DNA of 64,000 bases from Diphasiastrum complanatum (GCA_029204225.1 CM055113.1:1003973-1067972), one strand, 5' to 3'; shown: positions 46,421 to 56,720, numbered from the stretch's first letter. The notes: generated by a model from the sequence alone, not told the origin. Translations and numbers: made by a program.

Positions 46421-47045
46421 AAATTTTGTTTTCTAACCTTCGTATATATTTGAACATTGTAGTCCTCCCAGCAGGTTGATTTAGTTAGTTGTGGGTGGCA
46501 TACGATGTACAATGCCAAATATATTTTTAAATGGCTTGCAATACAAGATAAGCTTCTGAATCTGCTAGAGGTAATCTATTAATTCACGATTACAATCAGA
46601 TATTCATAATTCTCAATAACTTATTTTTGATTAATAACATGTACTTGTGTTTTTGTTTTTTGCAGCTCAAATGCTCGCAGGTCTCTCCAATGGAGATAAT
46701 GCATTATCCAAAATTCATATCCAATTACAAAGTGTTCTCCACCAAAGTTACTTCTTATTGTAGAAATGGATTTAGAGATCATAGAACAGAATGACCCTCG
46801 ACTTGAACAATGATACTCAAGTTGAGTGGTTCATATATTGTCAAACATGATTTATACAGAAAATTATGTAACATAATACAAAATTACATTTTTCAAATTC
46901 TATGGATCTTCAATTTCGATGGATGTTCCTATGTCTTTGCATTTTATATGCTCTTCCTGCCTTGCTCTTACCTACACAAGAGAAATTGTTTAAGTTCATT
47001 TATCTTATAAAATTGATTCACTAAGAAATAGAAACAATGAAATTT
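46421..47045. other. Unassigned AT-rich spacer
   Basis: No recognised motif; a 66-codon plus frame (46810-47010) is unsupported. Confidence 0.3.
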
Positions 47046-47765
47046 TCATATGGCATAACGTATCTTTACACCATTCAATCGAAATTGATAGTATTGAGGT
47101 AGATCAAATTGCAACATGTCTAGTTTTAATCGAATGTGATTGAGACACCAATCTTCCTCAACCTCAACCATAGCAAGAATGTTGTCATTTCTTTTCACTA
47201 CTATAAATTGCTCTTGATAGTTTATTGCAAAATCTCGATCAAGTGTCCACTCATTTTTGCATTTTATCCATCTTCTATAATACAACAACAAAGTGACCAT
47301 TTTCTTTCAATGTGATATCTAGATGTCATTGATGAGTTACATACTCTGCACTCAACTTGCTGATTTTGTTTCGTATCCCAACCATCATCCAACAACTCGA
47401 CAAGCATTTCATCACTCAAGTCCTTACAAATAGACATTGTTTTTGTTCGCCGACATTACATTTGGAAAAAAAATCAACAAAAATAGAAAAAGATAGATAT
47501 CAACTTAATCTATTATTCTTTGAACCAGTGCTACATTTTTTGTATACTCTAAATATCGATTTAAAGTCTAGATCGAAAACTTTCTGAAAATTGCTGAATC
47601 AAGAAAAATCCATTTCTCACTCGAAAAATCAGGTAAAGGATATGGTTCTAATCTACCCACTAACTCATTTTTATCAGGAATATAGGTGTGATCATTAAAA
47701 AAACTCTTGACTCTAAAAGAAATTTTTATATTGTAAAATACCGATATCAGAATGTATGACATCAA
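47046..47765 (-). pseudogene. Unrecognised minus-strand coding fragments
   Basis: Two separated frames look protein-like. 47765-47568 contains YIPDKNELVGRLEPYPLPDF and SSEKWIFLDS. 47300-47046 contains NEWTLDRDFAINYQEQFIVV and DMLQFDLPQYYQFRLNGVKI before a TAA. They follow, on the same strand, the unknown ORF at 48208-47957 and may be exons or remnants of one gene or transposon protein. I do not recognise them. No splice sites could be established. Confidence 0.3.
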
Positions 47766-47956
47766 TTATTCTTATAATCGATTAAATTGGTTGCCATTCA
47801 ACAAAATTTGATAAATACAAATTTGCAAAACCAACAAAAGTATCGCATGAAAAATTTGATATAAAGAAAATGCTGATACTAAAGAAATTTAATCTGAATA
47901 TGCATATCATTTGGATTCAAATCCTGAATGTTGAACTCTTTGTGAAGATAATCATG

Positions 47957-48208
47957 CTAAACTAAAACTTCTGTGATAGATTGACCGGCAGCTGATACTT
48001 TGAAATCCATTATCCTGCCTTTCCAAGAGCTTCTATATATGTTATTCGATATTTTTCTTTTTTGAAAAGACCCTTTTGAGGAAGGATGCATCAAGATCCA
48101 TTGATATTTATGATATATTCTTGGTATCCATGGATCTTCTGCATTTTTTTCATTACAAATATTGATTGCATCAATGGTTCCTCTTGGTCTCCGATTATGT
48201 GTAGCCAT
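47957..48208 (-). CDS. Unknown small ORF, left copy of an inverted duplication
   Basis: Starts with a true ATG at 48208 and encodes 83 aa beginning MATHNRRPRGTIDAI, with a basic C-terminal half (KGSFQKRK, NIYRSSWKGR). The plus-strand copy at 49106-49354 is about 81% identical over the first 70 residues, and both copies share start codon and upstream sequence. The copies diverge abruptly after MDFK. Many differences are conservative, but no function is recognised. It may be a fragment of the Helitron-like element in which it lies. Confidence 0.4.
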   Translation of the reverse strand: MATHNRRPRGTIDAINICNEKNAEDPWIPRIYHKYQWILMHPSSKGSFQKRKISNNIYRSSWKGRIMDFKVSAAGQSITEVLV

Positions 48209-49330
48209 TAGTCCAAAATATGTCTACGCAAGCTGAGACCGGAGAGAATGAAGAGAATGAGAGTATATCTATGAATCCAAAATATGTTGGAAGCCAAGAA
48301 GAAAGAGAATGAAGAGAATGAGGGGTATACCTAAGAATGACAAGAAGTTCCTAAACTACAAGGATTAGTTAACTATAGTTTACGACTATTGACGTAAATC
48401 TGTTTGGTACAACAAGAGAACGCATAGGTGGAGTCGTCGAATCAATGTGAAGACGACCCCTACCATTGGTCGCATGTATTTTGTACACCCCTCCAAAGGG
48501 GAGAGGTTCTATATGCGAGTTCTTTTGGCTCATGTCAGAGGTGCAACCAGCTTTGATGACTTGTGCACTATTGATGTTGAGTTGTTTCAGTCGTTCAGAG
48601 ATGCTTGCAAACATAGACGTTTTAAGGATGTTGAGTTTTTGAGGAGTCGTGCAATCATTAGGGGATATTAGAACTCAAAATGGGCCCTTTGTCAAGATGT
48701 TTTTTTTGACTTCGCACACTTTCAATGCTTATGTGTCCCAATGAATGGTGTCCATCTGTGACGAACTGTAACAACGGTTGACGGACGGAAATTGTATCTA
48801 ACTTTCCTGGCCAAATATTTGTGATTTTCAAATATCCCACCGGGCAGAATAAACAATTGTGATTGGACCATAGTCACTGTCCAAATACTCTTATGTTGCT
48901 CATCATTGTACACTCGAGATTGATTTGATGTCAATAGTCATAAACTATAGCTAACTAATCCTTGCAATTTAGGAACTTCTTGTCATTCATAGGTATACCT
49001 CTCATTTTTTTCATTCTATCTCTTATTTTGGATTGTCATTCATAGGTCTACCTCACAATCTCTACATCTCTCCATACTCAACTTGCGTACTCGTATTTTC
49101 GACTAATGGCTACACATAATCGAAGACCAAGAGGAACCATTGATGCAATCAATACTTGCAATGAGAAAAATGCAAAAGATCAATATATAGCAAGAATATA
49201 TCAAAAATATCAATGGATCTTGATGAATCCCTTTGCAAAAGGCTCATTCCGAAAAAGAAAAAGATCAGATAACATATATAGAAGCTCTTGGAAAGGCATG
49301 ATAATGGATTTTAAAATGATAGAAGAAAAT
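47985..49330. repeat. Inverted duplication, ~400-bp arms, ~530-bp spacer
   Basis: The left arm (about 47985-48400, minus) and the right arm (about 48930-49330, plus) are inverted copies containing the 5' flank and start of the unknown MATHNRRPRG frame. They are roughly 80% alike with small indels. The spacer contains a Helitron helicase fragment on plus (48385-48671). Confidence 0.75.
48385..48671 (+). pseudogene. Helitron-like helicase fragment (N-terminal helicase region)
   Basis: Plus-strand frame: VWYNKRTHRWSRR, then IGRMYFVHPSKGERFYMRVL, then VRGATSFDDLCTIDV and FRDAC. This is the conserved segment that precedes the PIF1-like helicase core in Helitron RepHel proteins. The Walker motifs that should follow are absent; the frame ends at a TAG at 48669-48671. 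Rep (HUH) domain not seen. Confidence 0.75.
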
Positions 49331-49354
49331 GCAATTGTAAGTTTTCAGATTTAA
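49106..49354 (+). CDS. Unknown small ORF, right copy of the inverted duplication
   Basis: 82 aa from a true ATG at 49106: MATHNRRPRGTIDAI, KYQWILMNPFAKGS, NIYRSSWKG. It is the paralogous copy of the minus-strand frame at 47957-48208. Function unknown; lies between two Helitron helicase fragments on the same strand. Confidence 0.4.
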   Translation: MATHNRRPRGTIDAINTCNEKNAKDQYIARIYQKYQWILMNPFAKGSFRKRKRSDNIYRSSWKGMIMDFKMIEENAIVSFQI

Positions 49355-49400
49355 TTTTTTTAGAGTTAGCATTTACGATTATGCCTAGACCTAGATTCAG

Positions 49401-49844
49401 ATGAGTGTAGTTGTCAAAACAGGCATGCTTGTTGAAATATGTAGTTCAAACATCAATATTGAAGATGGTCTTGTAAATGGTGTTGATGGTCTATTTCAAA
49501 CAAAAATGACCATAATGGCAACTGATATTATTTGGATTCAATTTCTCGATTCACTCATTGGCCAAAAAACACGACTTGTCCGTACTCATTTCTATACAAT
49601 GAAACATATACCAGAAACATGGACACCAATTTACAAAGTTAGTAATGAATTCCAAATAGGATCCTCAGTTTTAAATACCATTACACGAAACCAGTTTCCT
49701 ATACAACTTGTTGTTGCTCGTACTATACATCGTGCACAAGGTCTAACGATGGAACATGTAATTTTCAATCCAACCGGAACCAACAAACATGGCTTGACAT
49801 ATACAGTGCTATCTATAATACGAAATATTAGAAATTATATTTAA
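49401..49844 (+). pseudogene. Helitron-like PIF1 helicase C-terminal fragment
   Basis: From ATG 49401: KTGMLVEICSSNINIEDGLV, NGVDGLF, then TRNQFPIQLVVARTIHRAQG and LTMEHVIF, matching the last part of PIF1-type helicases, including the RxQG-like motif VI with its following segment. Walker A and B are missing, so it is not a functional helicase. Sequence continues to 49960, where the second copia element inserted, and resumes at 54583 in an endonuclease domain. Confidence 0.8.
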
Positions 49845-49955
49845 CCACCCCGCTCCATAATCAACATTTGAAAGTCGACCCATGTATCAGAAAAGAAATG
49901 CACCGCCTTCGCAATCATGCAAATTCCTATCATGGAGCAGTTCAAAACTACACAC

Positions 49956-49960
49956 CTTGT
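49956..49960 (+). other. Target site duplication CTTGT (left)
   Basis: CTTGT precedes the left LTR and is repeated at 54583-54587. Confidence 0.95.
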
Positions 49961-50613
49961 TGTGAAGGATTTCAGATCATTCAAGATCCAATCCATGTCC
50001 CAAATCTTTGGTTACAATAAGGAGCAGACCAACAATCCTGCCAATGTAGAAAAATCAGCATCTACACACAAAATGAGATGCAAACTCTAAGAGATATTGA
50101 TCAAACATGAATCAAAACATAAAATATGTTTGATGTCCATACAATTACAGTACCCTACTGTATTTCACATGTGTGGAATCGAAAATAGCAATAAATGATC
50201 ATTCTACACATAGAATTGCAAGATAACACCAAGATAGTGCACCAATGATAGTAGAACCCAAAGAGAACCATGTATAATGATGAAATGAGAGAGAGAAGAG
50301 AGAAGACGTGTGTCTCCACGAGTTATATCCTTTTATAGAGTTTCCAAACCCTATTTGGCCACTTGACTTTCCCTCCAAAATGTAAACCCTACTATTTTTG
50401 GGTCTAGATTCAATGTACCCAAAGTTCAAATTTGAATCTCTCTCAAACTCGACTACCAACTTTCCCACGCTTTCCAAAAGTGTTTATTGAATGTATTTTA
50501 AACTAATATAGCTTCAAAAAGTTTATTTCTAAGTCTAAAATGAGTTTTGGCCTCTTATTGACAATTTACCAAAATGTGACTAAACTAGACTAAACTAGTT
50601 GAAATCTCTCACA
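49961..50613 (-). repeat. 3' LTR of the gag-bearing copia element
   Basis: 653 bp, TG...CA; contains CACATGTGTGG near 50168. Confidence 0.95.
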
Positions 50614-50623
50614 CTCCCTCTTC
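50614..50623 (-). other. Polypurine tract
   Basis: GAAGAGGGAG on the minus strand adjoining the 3' LTR. Confidence 0.9.
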
Positions 50624-50790
50624 AACTAGTTTTGGCATAGTTTTGACAATAGAGCTTTGATCCAACTTTAGAATGATCTCCATCCTAAGTATAGATCTTC
50701 TTTCTAAGGTTCTAAAGTATCTTTCATAATTGATATATAGAATAGTGTCCAAATTGGATGCTTCACTATTTCTTACATCAATTTTACACA

Positions 50791-51348
50791 TCAAGATATA
50801 ACTAGAACATGAAGAACCAAATAGAATGTGAATGAAATGATTCTCCATGTTTCAAACTTTGTACTCTCTGGAAAATTACAGCAACCAAACAATAAATGTG
50901 AGTGATGACCATTTGCTTGCTTGTCTCCTCCAACTTTGTCCTTTCTTGATATGTCTCCACCATAAAACTCCATGAATGAGCCTCCATCTCCATCTTGCCA
51001 CAAGAAACCATCAAGCCTTGGAAATCCATGAGTAGGTGAGTACGTACATGATGCAAATCTAGCACCACATGACTCCATAAACCAAGTAGTTTGCACTAGT
51101 CCATTTTCAAGATCTACTTGACACAAGAAAATGACCATGAATTCACCAAAAATTGACAATCTCCAAGTATTGGCACCAAGTAGCTCAACACTTGAGAACT
51201 TAGCCATGGATGAGTGACATAATGAACCTCCAATAACTTCATTTCCATCTGCAAAACCAGCCAAGAATGCTAGTACAACTCCAACAATAAGATATTGCAA
51301 GACAATGTAGCTAGTTTGTCCATATCTTGACAATTTGCACACATCCAC
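50791..51348 (-). CDS. Unknown 185-codon open frame inside the gag-bearing copia element
   Basis: Uninterrupted minus-strand frame with a hydrophobic stretch near the N-terminus (YIVLQYLIVGVVLAFLAGFA) and a later Gly/Trp-rich part (HGFPRLDGFLWQDGDGG). It occupies the place where integrase or RT would be expected but shows no copia motif. It may be captured host sequence or scrambled pol; the start codon is not established. Protein reality is uncertain. Confidence 0.3.
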   Translation of the reverse strand: MDVCKLSRYGQTSYIVLQYLIVGVVLAFLAGFADGNEVIGGSLCHSSMAKFSSVELLGANTWRLSIFGEFMVIFLCQVDLENGLVQTTWFMESCGARFASCTYSPTHGFPRLDGFLWQDGDGGSFMEFYGGDISRKDKVGGDKQANGHHSHLLFGCCNFPESTKFETWRIISFTFYLVLHVLVIS

Positions 51349-51515
51349 ATGAAATAGCTAAAACATGAGATAGAACAAGTAAAGTAAACTTGAACAAAAC
51401 TTCCTTGCTTCTCCTTTGACCTTACTTGAGTCTTCAATAAGCTGCAAAAACAGATCCATAACATCTTTGCCAAATAGCCTTCCTTTGATGCTCTTGACTA
51501 GCTCCAAATTGCCAC

Positions 51516-51890
51516 CTAACTTTGTTTTCCAGATCCATTACTTGCTTTTCCAGTATAAAAACCACGAGAACCAATATCCACTTGCATAGCATCATCTACA
51601 CAAGAAAATTCTCCAAAACATGTGAGTAAAGCAAAATGAGTCGCTTCCACTTGCTTACCTTTCTCTTGATCATCAAAGATATCAAAGATATGAATTTCTT
51701 CAGACCTGAACCTTTGGAAATACTCCCTCTCAAACATATGATCAATATCCAATAAGAACTCATCAATGCTTGATCTTGAATTTCCACAAAGGTTAGTGAA
51801 AACAATGTCACCAATGTCACCATCATAAATCAAAAGATAGATTCCAAACTTTCCATTCAACATGAAGTAGCACTTGCCATGAAGAACCAT
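51516..51890 (-). pseudogene. Rearranged copia pol remnants
   Basis: CYFMLNGKFGIYLLIYDGDI resembles the RT segment that normally reads LYFRLN...LLLIYVDDI, with the YVDD destroyed. It is followed by QEKGKQVEATHFALLTCFGE, which resembles the linker that in the intact element precedes RT. The order is therefore permuted compared with the intact element. Confidence 0.55.
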
Positions 51891-52444
51891 TGAAACACCA
51901 TCATTATCCTCAAGACTTTAGCACAAAGATGAACATCTCCAAGAAGCATATTAGATCTTGAACTAGATCTAGCATAAGGAAGCTTTTTAGACTTTGCATA
52001 AGATCCACCAATCTTATTAATGCTAAAAGGTAACTTTGGAAAGTTGAGACCAATATCCTTTTCCATTCCATCCTTTTTGTTAGCCATAACAAAAGCATCA
52101 AGCTTGAAAAGTCTACCTTGTCTATTGCCCCTAGCAACCAAGATTTCTTCCTTTGTAATGAAACAAGCATCACCACCAAACTTTACCATGTATCCTTTCT
52201 TTATCATTTGACCAACACTTAGCAAATTCTTTGAAAGTGAAGGAATGTAAAGAACACCATCAAGTCTTGCTTTCCTATTAGTAGAGAGATAAATAGGAAT
52301 TGAACCAATACCTTCGATCACACACTCACCACCATTGGCCATGTGAATTGCTTTCTTGGCTCCATCATAAGTGACCAAAGAAGTAAAGAACTCCTTGTGA
52401 CTAGTCATGTGTATCAATCCACCATGAATTTTTGTCACCTTCAC
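51857..52444 (-). pseudogene. Copia protease/pre-integrase remnant
   Basis: Continues gag in another frame: HMTSHKEFFTSLVTYDG, GSIPIYLSTNRKARLDGVLY, LSKNLLSVGQMI, GRLFKLDA. This corresponds to residues about 315-490 of the intact element. The catalytic DSGASS is lost to a small deletion at about 52425, which also shifts frame. The integrase core is absent. Confidence 0.85.
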
Positions 52445-53327
52445 TTGATATTGGACTTGAAGAACACATCAAAAGAGAATCACCACCACCTAGATCCTCA
52501 TCATTAGTAGTAAAGTTGATTTGCTTGCTACCTTCATCTCTTTGCTTCTTCAAACATTCATTTGCAAAATGCCCTTTGATTCCACAATAAAAGCATTTCA
52601 ACTTAGACTTATCTTTCTTTTTGCCAAAAGAAGAAGTCTCACCTTGATCTTGCCCTTTAGACCACTTGCCTTTGCCTTTGCCCTTGAACTTGCCTTTGAT
52701 GAACATAACATCCTCTTCATAATGAGATGTCGATGTAGATCCACCTCTTCTTGATTGAAGCCTATACTCCTCATTTACCAAGATCTCTTGCAAATTCACA
52801 ATACTTGGCAAAGTCTTTTGAATAGAAAAACTTTGAACAAGATTAGCATGATCATCCAACAAGCCATTAAGTATAACTTGAACAAGCTCTACCTCCTTAA
52901 TGCTTTCATCAATACATGCTAACTCATCATTGAATGCCTTAACCCTCAAAACAAAAGCATGAGTACTCTCTTCCTTCTTTTGCAAACTTTGAAAGATTTT
53001 CCTCCTAAGAGTAAGCACTCTTGATGTAGACTTGGATTCATAAAGCTTCTTCAAAGCTTCCCAAGCCTCCAAAGATGATGTGCACTTACCAACTTCCTTG
53101 AGAAGTTCATTGGTAACATTCATCTTAATCATGTGTAGAGCTTTCTTTGCTCTCTTGTCATACCTCACCTGATCTTGAGGTTCTTGATGTCTCTCCTCCA
53201 CACCTGCAACAATCTCCATCAACTCATTCATCTCCAATAAGGACTCCATCCTCACCTTCCAAGTAGAATAGTTGATTGAGGTAAGCCTATCATTGCTCTC
53301 CAACATAAAGCCTCCACTTGTAGCCAT
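52401..53327 (-). CDS. Copia Gag, 308 aa, intact
   Basis: Structural nucleocapsid-type protein. ATG at 53327 gives MATSGGFMLES, parallel to the start of the intact 1317-aa polyprotein; UBN2-type Gag occupies about 1-230. A Lys/Gly-rich basic stretch (GKFKGKGKGKWSKG) precedes the zinc knuckle at C245, C248, H253, C258. The frame ends eight residues into the protease junction (SWWID then a shifted THD and stop) because of the deletion that removes the protease active site. Gag alone thus remains open, a pattern seen in gag-only non-autonomous elements. Confidence 0.9.
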   Translation of the reverse strand: MATSGGFMLESNDRLTSINYSTWKVRMESLLEMNELMEIVAGVEERHQEPQDQVRYDKRAKKALHMIKMNVTNELLKEVGKCTSSLEAWEALKKLYESKSTSRVLTLRRKIFQSLQKKEESTHAFVLRVKAFNDELACIDESIKEVELVQVILNGLLDDHANLVQSFSIQKTLPSIVNLQEILVNEEYRLQSRRGGSTSTSHYEEDVMFIKGKFKGKGKGKWSKGQDQGETSSFGKKKDKSKLKCFYCGIKGHFANECLKKQRDEGSKQINFTTNDEDLGGGDSLLMCSSSPISSEGDKNSWWIDTHD

Positions 53328-53917
53328 GTTGAAGTGAACTGATCTTCTCTTTCAACCTGTTCCAATTCACAAAGCAATCTCTTGAATGTCAAAAAATGAA
53401 CTCAAGAAGAAATCACAAAGATATGGAACCTCTCGAATCTCTTCTAGCACTTCTAACCAGAAAATCAACACATAGAATAGTGAAATCTTGATCAACCTAT
53501 GATCTATTCTCAATCTAATGATTCTTGCCACTTCCTAAGATTGAAACACACTCAAATGAAGTTCAGTAACCTCACAAACTAGAGATCCAATCAAAATTAG
53601 GGTTTTGACAAAATCACAAAAAATTGAATATCTCAAATTCTACATGCAATTTCTAGAAACTTGGTATATCTTCTTGTAGACTCCAATGAGACCTTCCTAA
53701 TGCACCAAAAATCATCTAATTCCAGTAATCCAAGTGTGAAATCAGAATTGATCAAGTATCTAACCCTATATTGATTTTTGACCTACAAAAGATCAATTCT
53801 ACACATGCAAAAATGCTGATTTTTTAGTAGAGATCAATCTAGCATGCTCTAGCATTGGTAACTCCTCCAAAATCCTTGCTAAAGATGGCTGATCCTTTCA
53901 TAATTTGAAACACAAGA

Positions 53918-53929
53918 GCTTTGATACCA
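53918..53929 (-). other. Primer-binding site, one mismatch
   Basis: TGGTATCAAAGC on minus; differs from the canonical TGGTATCAGAGC by one base. Confidence 0.85.
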
Positions 53930-54582
53930 TGTGAAGGATTTCAGATCATTCAAGATCCAATCCATGTCCCAAATCTTTGGTTACAATAAGGAGCAAACCA
54001 ACAATCCTGCCAATGTAGAAAAATCAGCATCTACACACAAAATGAGATGCAAACTCTAAGAGATATTGATCAAACATGAACCAGAATATAAAATATGTTT
54101 TTTGTCCGTACAATTACAGTACCCTACTGTATTTCACACGTGTGGAACCGAAAATAGCAATAAATGATCATTCTACACATAGAATTGCAAGATAACACCA
54201 AGATAGTGCACCAATGATAGTAGAACCCAAAGAGAACCATGTATAATGATGAAATGAGAGAGAGAAGAGAGAAGACGTGTGTCTCCACGAGTTACATCCT
54301 TTTATAGAGTTTCCAAACGCTATTCGGCCACTTGACTTTCCCTCCAAAATGTAAACCCTACTATTTTTGGGTCTAGATTCAATGTACCCAAAGTTCAAAT
54401 TTGAATCTCTCTCAAACTCGACTACCAACTTTCCCACACTTTCCAAAAATGTTTATTGAATGTATTTTAAACTAATATAACTTCAAAAAGTTTATTTCTA
54501 AGTCTAAAATGAGTTTTGGCCTCTTATTGACAATTTACCAAAATGTGACTAAACTAGACTAAACTAGTTGAAATCTCTCACA
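53930..54582 (-). repeat. 5' LTR of the gag-bearing copia element
   Basis: 653 bp; TATA candidate CTCTATAAAAGG (minus) at 54298-54309 and palindrome CACACGTGTGG near 54136. Confidence 0.95.
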
Positions 54583-54587
54583 CTTGT
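54583..54587 (+). other. Target site duplication CTTGT (right)
   Basis: Matches 49956-49960. Confidence 0.95.
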
Positions 54588-55218
54588 TATTCAATCTTTA
54601 AACACTGTCTCATTGCAAAAACATGAAATCGATATTTTAGCGGATTACAATTTGATGAACTCAAATATCATGTGTTTCCAAAAAACAAGAAACCACAACC
54701 AGACATCATACTTGACCAGGAATTTTCATGCCATACAAAATTACTGCTTCTCTAGCACAACCATATACTATGACCGTACCCAACAATTGCATTGTTATGA
54801 CATACACAATACAGATGTCGCAGAAATTATCAAAGCTTATTTCAATGTGAACAAACCATATAGTATGATTGTGCTTGCAGTGTATCGAAATCCGAATTCA
54901 AATCTAACGAGTTTCTTGAATACAATAGAAGATATATTACAAAATGCATCCACAGACATACCAACACCAACGACCATTCTTGGAGACTTCAATATCAATA
55001 TGCTTGCTTGCAACAACCATGCCAACCATCTTACGACATTCGTGCAAAACCATGGTTTCCAACAAACTATCACTACACCAACAACATTGTATGGAAGCCA
55101 ATTAGATCATATATGGACAAATGCACACAACTCAAAAAACTTTTACGGAGTCACACACTGTTACTGGAGTGACCACTCACCAATTTATTACCTATATAGT
55201 GACCCAAATATCGTGTAA
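54583..55218 (+). pseudogene. APE-type endonuclease domain, probably Helitron-linked
   Basis: The plus-strand frame to TAA 55216 has the endonuclease/exonuclease/phosphatase fold motifs: IQSLN, then LADYNLMNSNIMCFQKTR, then VLAVYRNPNSN, ILGDFNINML, GSQLDHIWTNA and WSDHSPI. GDFN and SDHSPI carry the catalytic Asp, Asn and His. The domain is about 205 residues and has no RT after it. It sits downstream of the helicase fragments on the same strand, separated only by the copia insertion. Endonuclease after helicase is the arrangement of Helentron-type Helitrons; a LINE origin without RT is the alternative. The domain itself looks nearly intact. Confidence 0.75.
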
Positions 55219-55492
55219 GTCTCCTTCATCGAGTTCCTATTGCTGGAAATGGTGTTGGTTCTCATGGAGCTCAACATAAAGAGCAGTATTACTGTCATCG
55301 CATTCTTGGACAAGATCAGAACAACCTTGTAACTGCCCTGCCTTCTGACTTGCATCAAACAATAACTTTTAAACCACCTTCTAACATTCACATTTCCCAC
55401 ATGCAATTTCTTGTACTAAGATGCCTCTTTCCATTTTTTGTGTCACATTTACATTCACTCTAACACATGTAAAATAAAATAAAATACCAACC

Positions 55493-55527
55493 TAAGGCAG
55501 GGCCAAGTGGCTTGCCACACGCCCTTG
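55493..55527 (+). other. Candidate Helitron 3'-end hairpin
   Basis: CTAAGGCAGGGCCAAGTGGC then TTGCCACACGCCCTTG folds as GTGGC-TT-GCCAC with an outer AAGGGC-like stem. It lies about 270 bp after the endonuclease stop. A role as a rolling-circle terminus is inference. Confidence 0.3.
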
Positions 55528-55528
55528 T

Positions 55529-56720
55529 TTAGATTGGTGCGATGTGCACTATATAATTACGCTCTGCATGATACGGTATACCTGTACACGGATCTGACCT
55601 TAAAATTGTTGAAAATTTAGAAGATTGTGACATTATTGGCACGTGGGCTGGGATGGATTGGACATCAACTCTTTTGTGAGGGTGTCAATTTTACCCCCTA
55701 CCCTAAAATCTTTAGCTTTTAACTTTTTTTAAGCTTTTTTTTTAGATTGGTGCGATGTGCACTATGTAGTAAGTAATGGCCATTGGGAGGGCCATTACCA
55801 TGAATAATCCGGGACCCAACAGTGAGTGGCGGAGGCCACGAGCTGCTCAAGGACCGGATTATTCATGGTAATGGCCCGACTGATGGCCATTACCTAGCGT
55901 AATTGGTTTTCACATAATTTCTCCTCCAGAGCTGCTCGGGGACCGGACTATTCATGGTAATGGCCCGACCGATGGCCATTACCTAGCGTAATTGGTTTTC
56001 ACCTAATTTTTTTGCCAATTTTTGTGTCAGGCATAGTCAAATGGATCAGTCATTTTTTTCATAATTATGATACCACATGGGACAGCTGTCTTGAAATGAG
56101 CACAACCACGTGACGGCTGTCTTGAAATGAGCACAGCCACGTGGAATTTCTAAAAAAATTGACGGGTGATTATGAAATGTTCTGTTCAAGTGATTCTAGA
56201 ATGTTCTGGCGAGTGTCTGTTGAGGTGGTGTGGGCTCGTTCTAGAACTTTCCGTTTCTAGGTGGCGTGGGCTTATGTTTCGTCTAGATGTTTCTAGATGG
56301 CGTGGGCTTACGTTACGTAATATTAATTACCCTCTATATTATACGGTATACCTGTACACGATATGGTATACGTGTACACGGATCTCACCTTCAAATTGTT
56401 GAAAATTTAGAAGATTGTGACATTAGTGGCCCGTGGGCTGGGGTGGATTGGACATCAACCCTTTTCGTGAAGGTGCCAATTTCCCCCCCTACCCTAACTG
56501 TAGAAAAATCTTTAGCTTTAACTTTTTTAAGCTCTTTTTTATATTGGTGCGATGTGCACTAATGAGCCAATGCAGACCTAAACTAGATTTTACCCTCTCT
56601 ACCCTACCCATACACGAATCTTGCTTCTATATTTCTTAAAGCTTGTTAAAGATTGTTGCACTTATTATGGGCCGGGGCTGGATTGGACATCGACCCTCTT
56701 TACGAAGTAGGTCTAGTAAA
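55529..56720. repeat. Interspersed direct repeats ATTGGTGCGATGTGCACTA and GGTATACCTGTACACG
   Basis: ATTGGTGCGATGTGCACTA occurs at about 55533, 55747 and 56546. A longer block of about 150 bp (GGTATACCTGTACACGG, AAATTGTTGAAAATTTAGAA, GGACATCAAC) occurs at about 55574 and 56343, with a shorter relative near 56640. ACxGCTGTCTTGAAATGAGC is duplicated near 56080 and 56112. Non-coding. Confidence 0.75.
55773..55982. repeat. Foldback with ~40-bp arms plus a duplicated third arm
   Basis: Arm 1 (55773-55813) GTAATGGCCAT...GGGCCATTACCATGAATAA is the inverted partner of arm 2 (55854-55893). Arm 3 (55943-55982) is a direct duplicate of arm 2 with its following CTAGCGTAATTGGTTTTCAC. Each arm is itself partly palindromic (GTAATGGCC and GGCCATTAC). 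Confidence 0.8.

Larger units (their letters stand above)
49961..54582 (-). mobile_element. Non-autonomous copia element retaining gag
   Basis: 4622 bp on minus. LTRs of 653 bp (49961-50613 and 53930-54582) differ at about 15 positions by eye (2-3%). Target duplication CTTGT, PBS variant TGGTATCAAAGC (53918-53929) and polypurine tract GAAGAGGGAG (50614-50623) are all present. The interior is only about 3.3 kb: gag is intact, protease is broken, and integrase and most RT are missing. It is related to the 28.3-34.7 kb family by Gag, PPT and LTR ends. It could move only with proteins supplied in trans. Confidence 0.95.

Noticed and set aside
56166-56639. Overlapping plus-strand frames in the repeat-rich region
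   Set aside because: They run through the duplicated GGTATACCTGTACACG blocks and differ between copies.
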